Assembly: GCF_037860835.1 (NCBI RefSeq)
Contig: NZ_JBBEOG010000002.1
Span: forward strand, 62,001-126,000
Direction: 5' to 3'
Origin: Aquipuribacter nitratireducens
GTDB lineage: Bacteria > Actinomycetota > Actinomycetes > Actinomycetales > JBBAYJ01
Length of the DNA: 64,000 bases
Shown here: positions 63,659 through 64,000 of the stretch, piece by piece
Numbering within the stretch: the stretch's first letter is position 1
Layout: every line of letters begins with the position of its first letter
Program-made: the position numbers and the translations under genes
The notes under the pieces: generated by a model
Seen by the model: only the letters and a program-made list of their open reading frames with translations
What the model was told of the DNA's origin: nothing
Database searches by the model: none

Positions 63659-64000
63659 GCCCCGGCGTCGGCACCGAGGAGCACGCCGACCGCCTCCTGG
63701 CGTACGGCGTCGCCGACCCGGCGCTGCGCGAGGCGGTCGTGCTCGGCCTCGCCGACGTCGAGGCGGCCGTGCACGACGCCGTCCGCAGCGCCGACCCGCT
63801 CGCGGACGACGCCGCGGGGCACCTCGTGCGCGCCGGCGGCAAGCGGACCCGGCCGCTGCTGTGCCTGCTCGCCGCGGAGCTCGGCACACCGGGCCCGCTC
63901 GTGGTCGACGCCGCGGTCGTCGTCGAGCTCACGCACCTCGCGACGCTGTACCACGACGACGTCATCGACTCCGCGACCGTTCGCCGGGGGGTACCGGCCG
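63655..64000 (+). CDS. Polyprenyl diphosphate synthase, 3' end cut by window
   Basis: The visible 115 residues include AGGKRTRPLLCLL near 61-73 and LYHDDVIDSATVRRG near 98-112, the first Asp-rich motif of trans-prenyl synthases of the hepta/octaprenyl type. GTG start in the nuoN stop. It would make the menaquinone side chain, joining the tail supply to complex I. The chain-length-determining residues before the Asp motif read HLATLYHDD. Confidence 0.9.
   Translation, partial: MSPGVGTEEHADRLLAYGVADPALREAVVLGLADVEAAVHDAVRSADPLADDAAGHLVRAGGKRTRPLLCLLAAELGTPGPLVVDAAVVVELTHLATLYHDDVIDSATVRRGVPA

Noticed and set aside
1-64000. tRNA, rRNA, IS element, prophage or attachment site
   Set aside because: None could be recognised on either strand by reading.

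Overview
The window is about 73-75% GC with extreme third-position GC bias, frequent GTG starts and 4-bp ATGA/GTGA gene overlaps. Together with the genes for menaquinone, an actinobacterial-style 14-gene nuo operon, a DUF5709 protein, a DUF4229 protein and a group II truncated haemoglobin, this points to an Actinomycetota chromosome, probably near the Micrococcales. No rRNA, tRNA, CRISPR array, IS element or phage gene was seen. The left and right ends each cut a gene.

Layout. 1-4.1 kb: two membrane-linked dynamin-like GTPases and ssb. 4.1-16.5 kb: housekeeping and accessory genes (GDT1-type cation exporter, ettA, DUF2254, alkB, a secreted matrixin-type protease, tesB, three small acidic proteins, a hot-dog thioesterase, a PAS-PP2C phosphatase, a GH13 alpha-glucosidase, glbO, DUF4229, MOSC). 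16.3-24.3 kb: menaquinone cluster I (menA, menE, menB on minus; menC, menD on plus) with PLDc_N, CPBP and Nudix genes inserted. 24.5-31.6 kb: a LacI-type regulator divergent from a maltodextrin ABC importer (binding protein, MalF, MalG, no ATPase) and a GH13 enzyme. 31.7-39.4 kb: a probable exopolysaccharide locus: secreted GH5 with a Thr/Ser-rich repeat linker, processive GT2 synthase, GT-C transferase, DPM1-GtrA fusion and a lipoprotein GH5. 39.4-41.4 kb: a two-gene flavin monooxygenase system (SfnG-like plus flavin reductase) behind an S-box (SAM-I) riboswitch. 41.5-43.3 kb: a membrane PAS-GGDEF diguanylate cyclase. 43.4-47.1 kb: menaquinone cluster II (menF divergent from menG, then a MenJ-like reductase). 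47.2-63.7 kb: complete nuoABCDEFGHIJKLMN, followed with a 4-bp overlap by a polyprenyl diphosphate synthase cut by the window end.

How it fits together. Menaquinone head-group genes, the tail-length synthase, a tail reductase and complex I lie in one stretch, so the quinone and its main reductase are physically linked. The ABC importer and GH13 enzyme take up and cut alpha-glucans. The GT2/GT-C/GH5 block probably makes and trims a surface beta-glucan-like polymer, possibly under c-di-GMP control.

Non-coding signals of note: an S-box riboswitch; many leaderless promoters of the form TAnnnT, six bases, start codon; two arrays of a 20-bp GTGGGACGT repeat, one of them arranged as facing inverted arms; and strong hairpins at gene ends. 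All functions are read from sequence alone without database searches.
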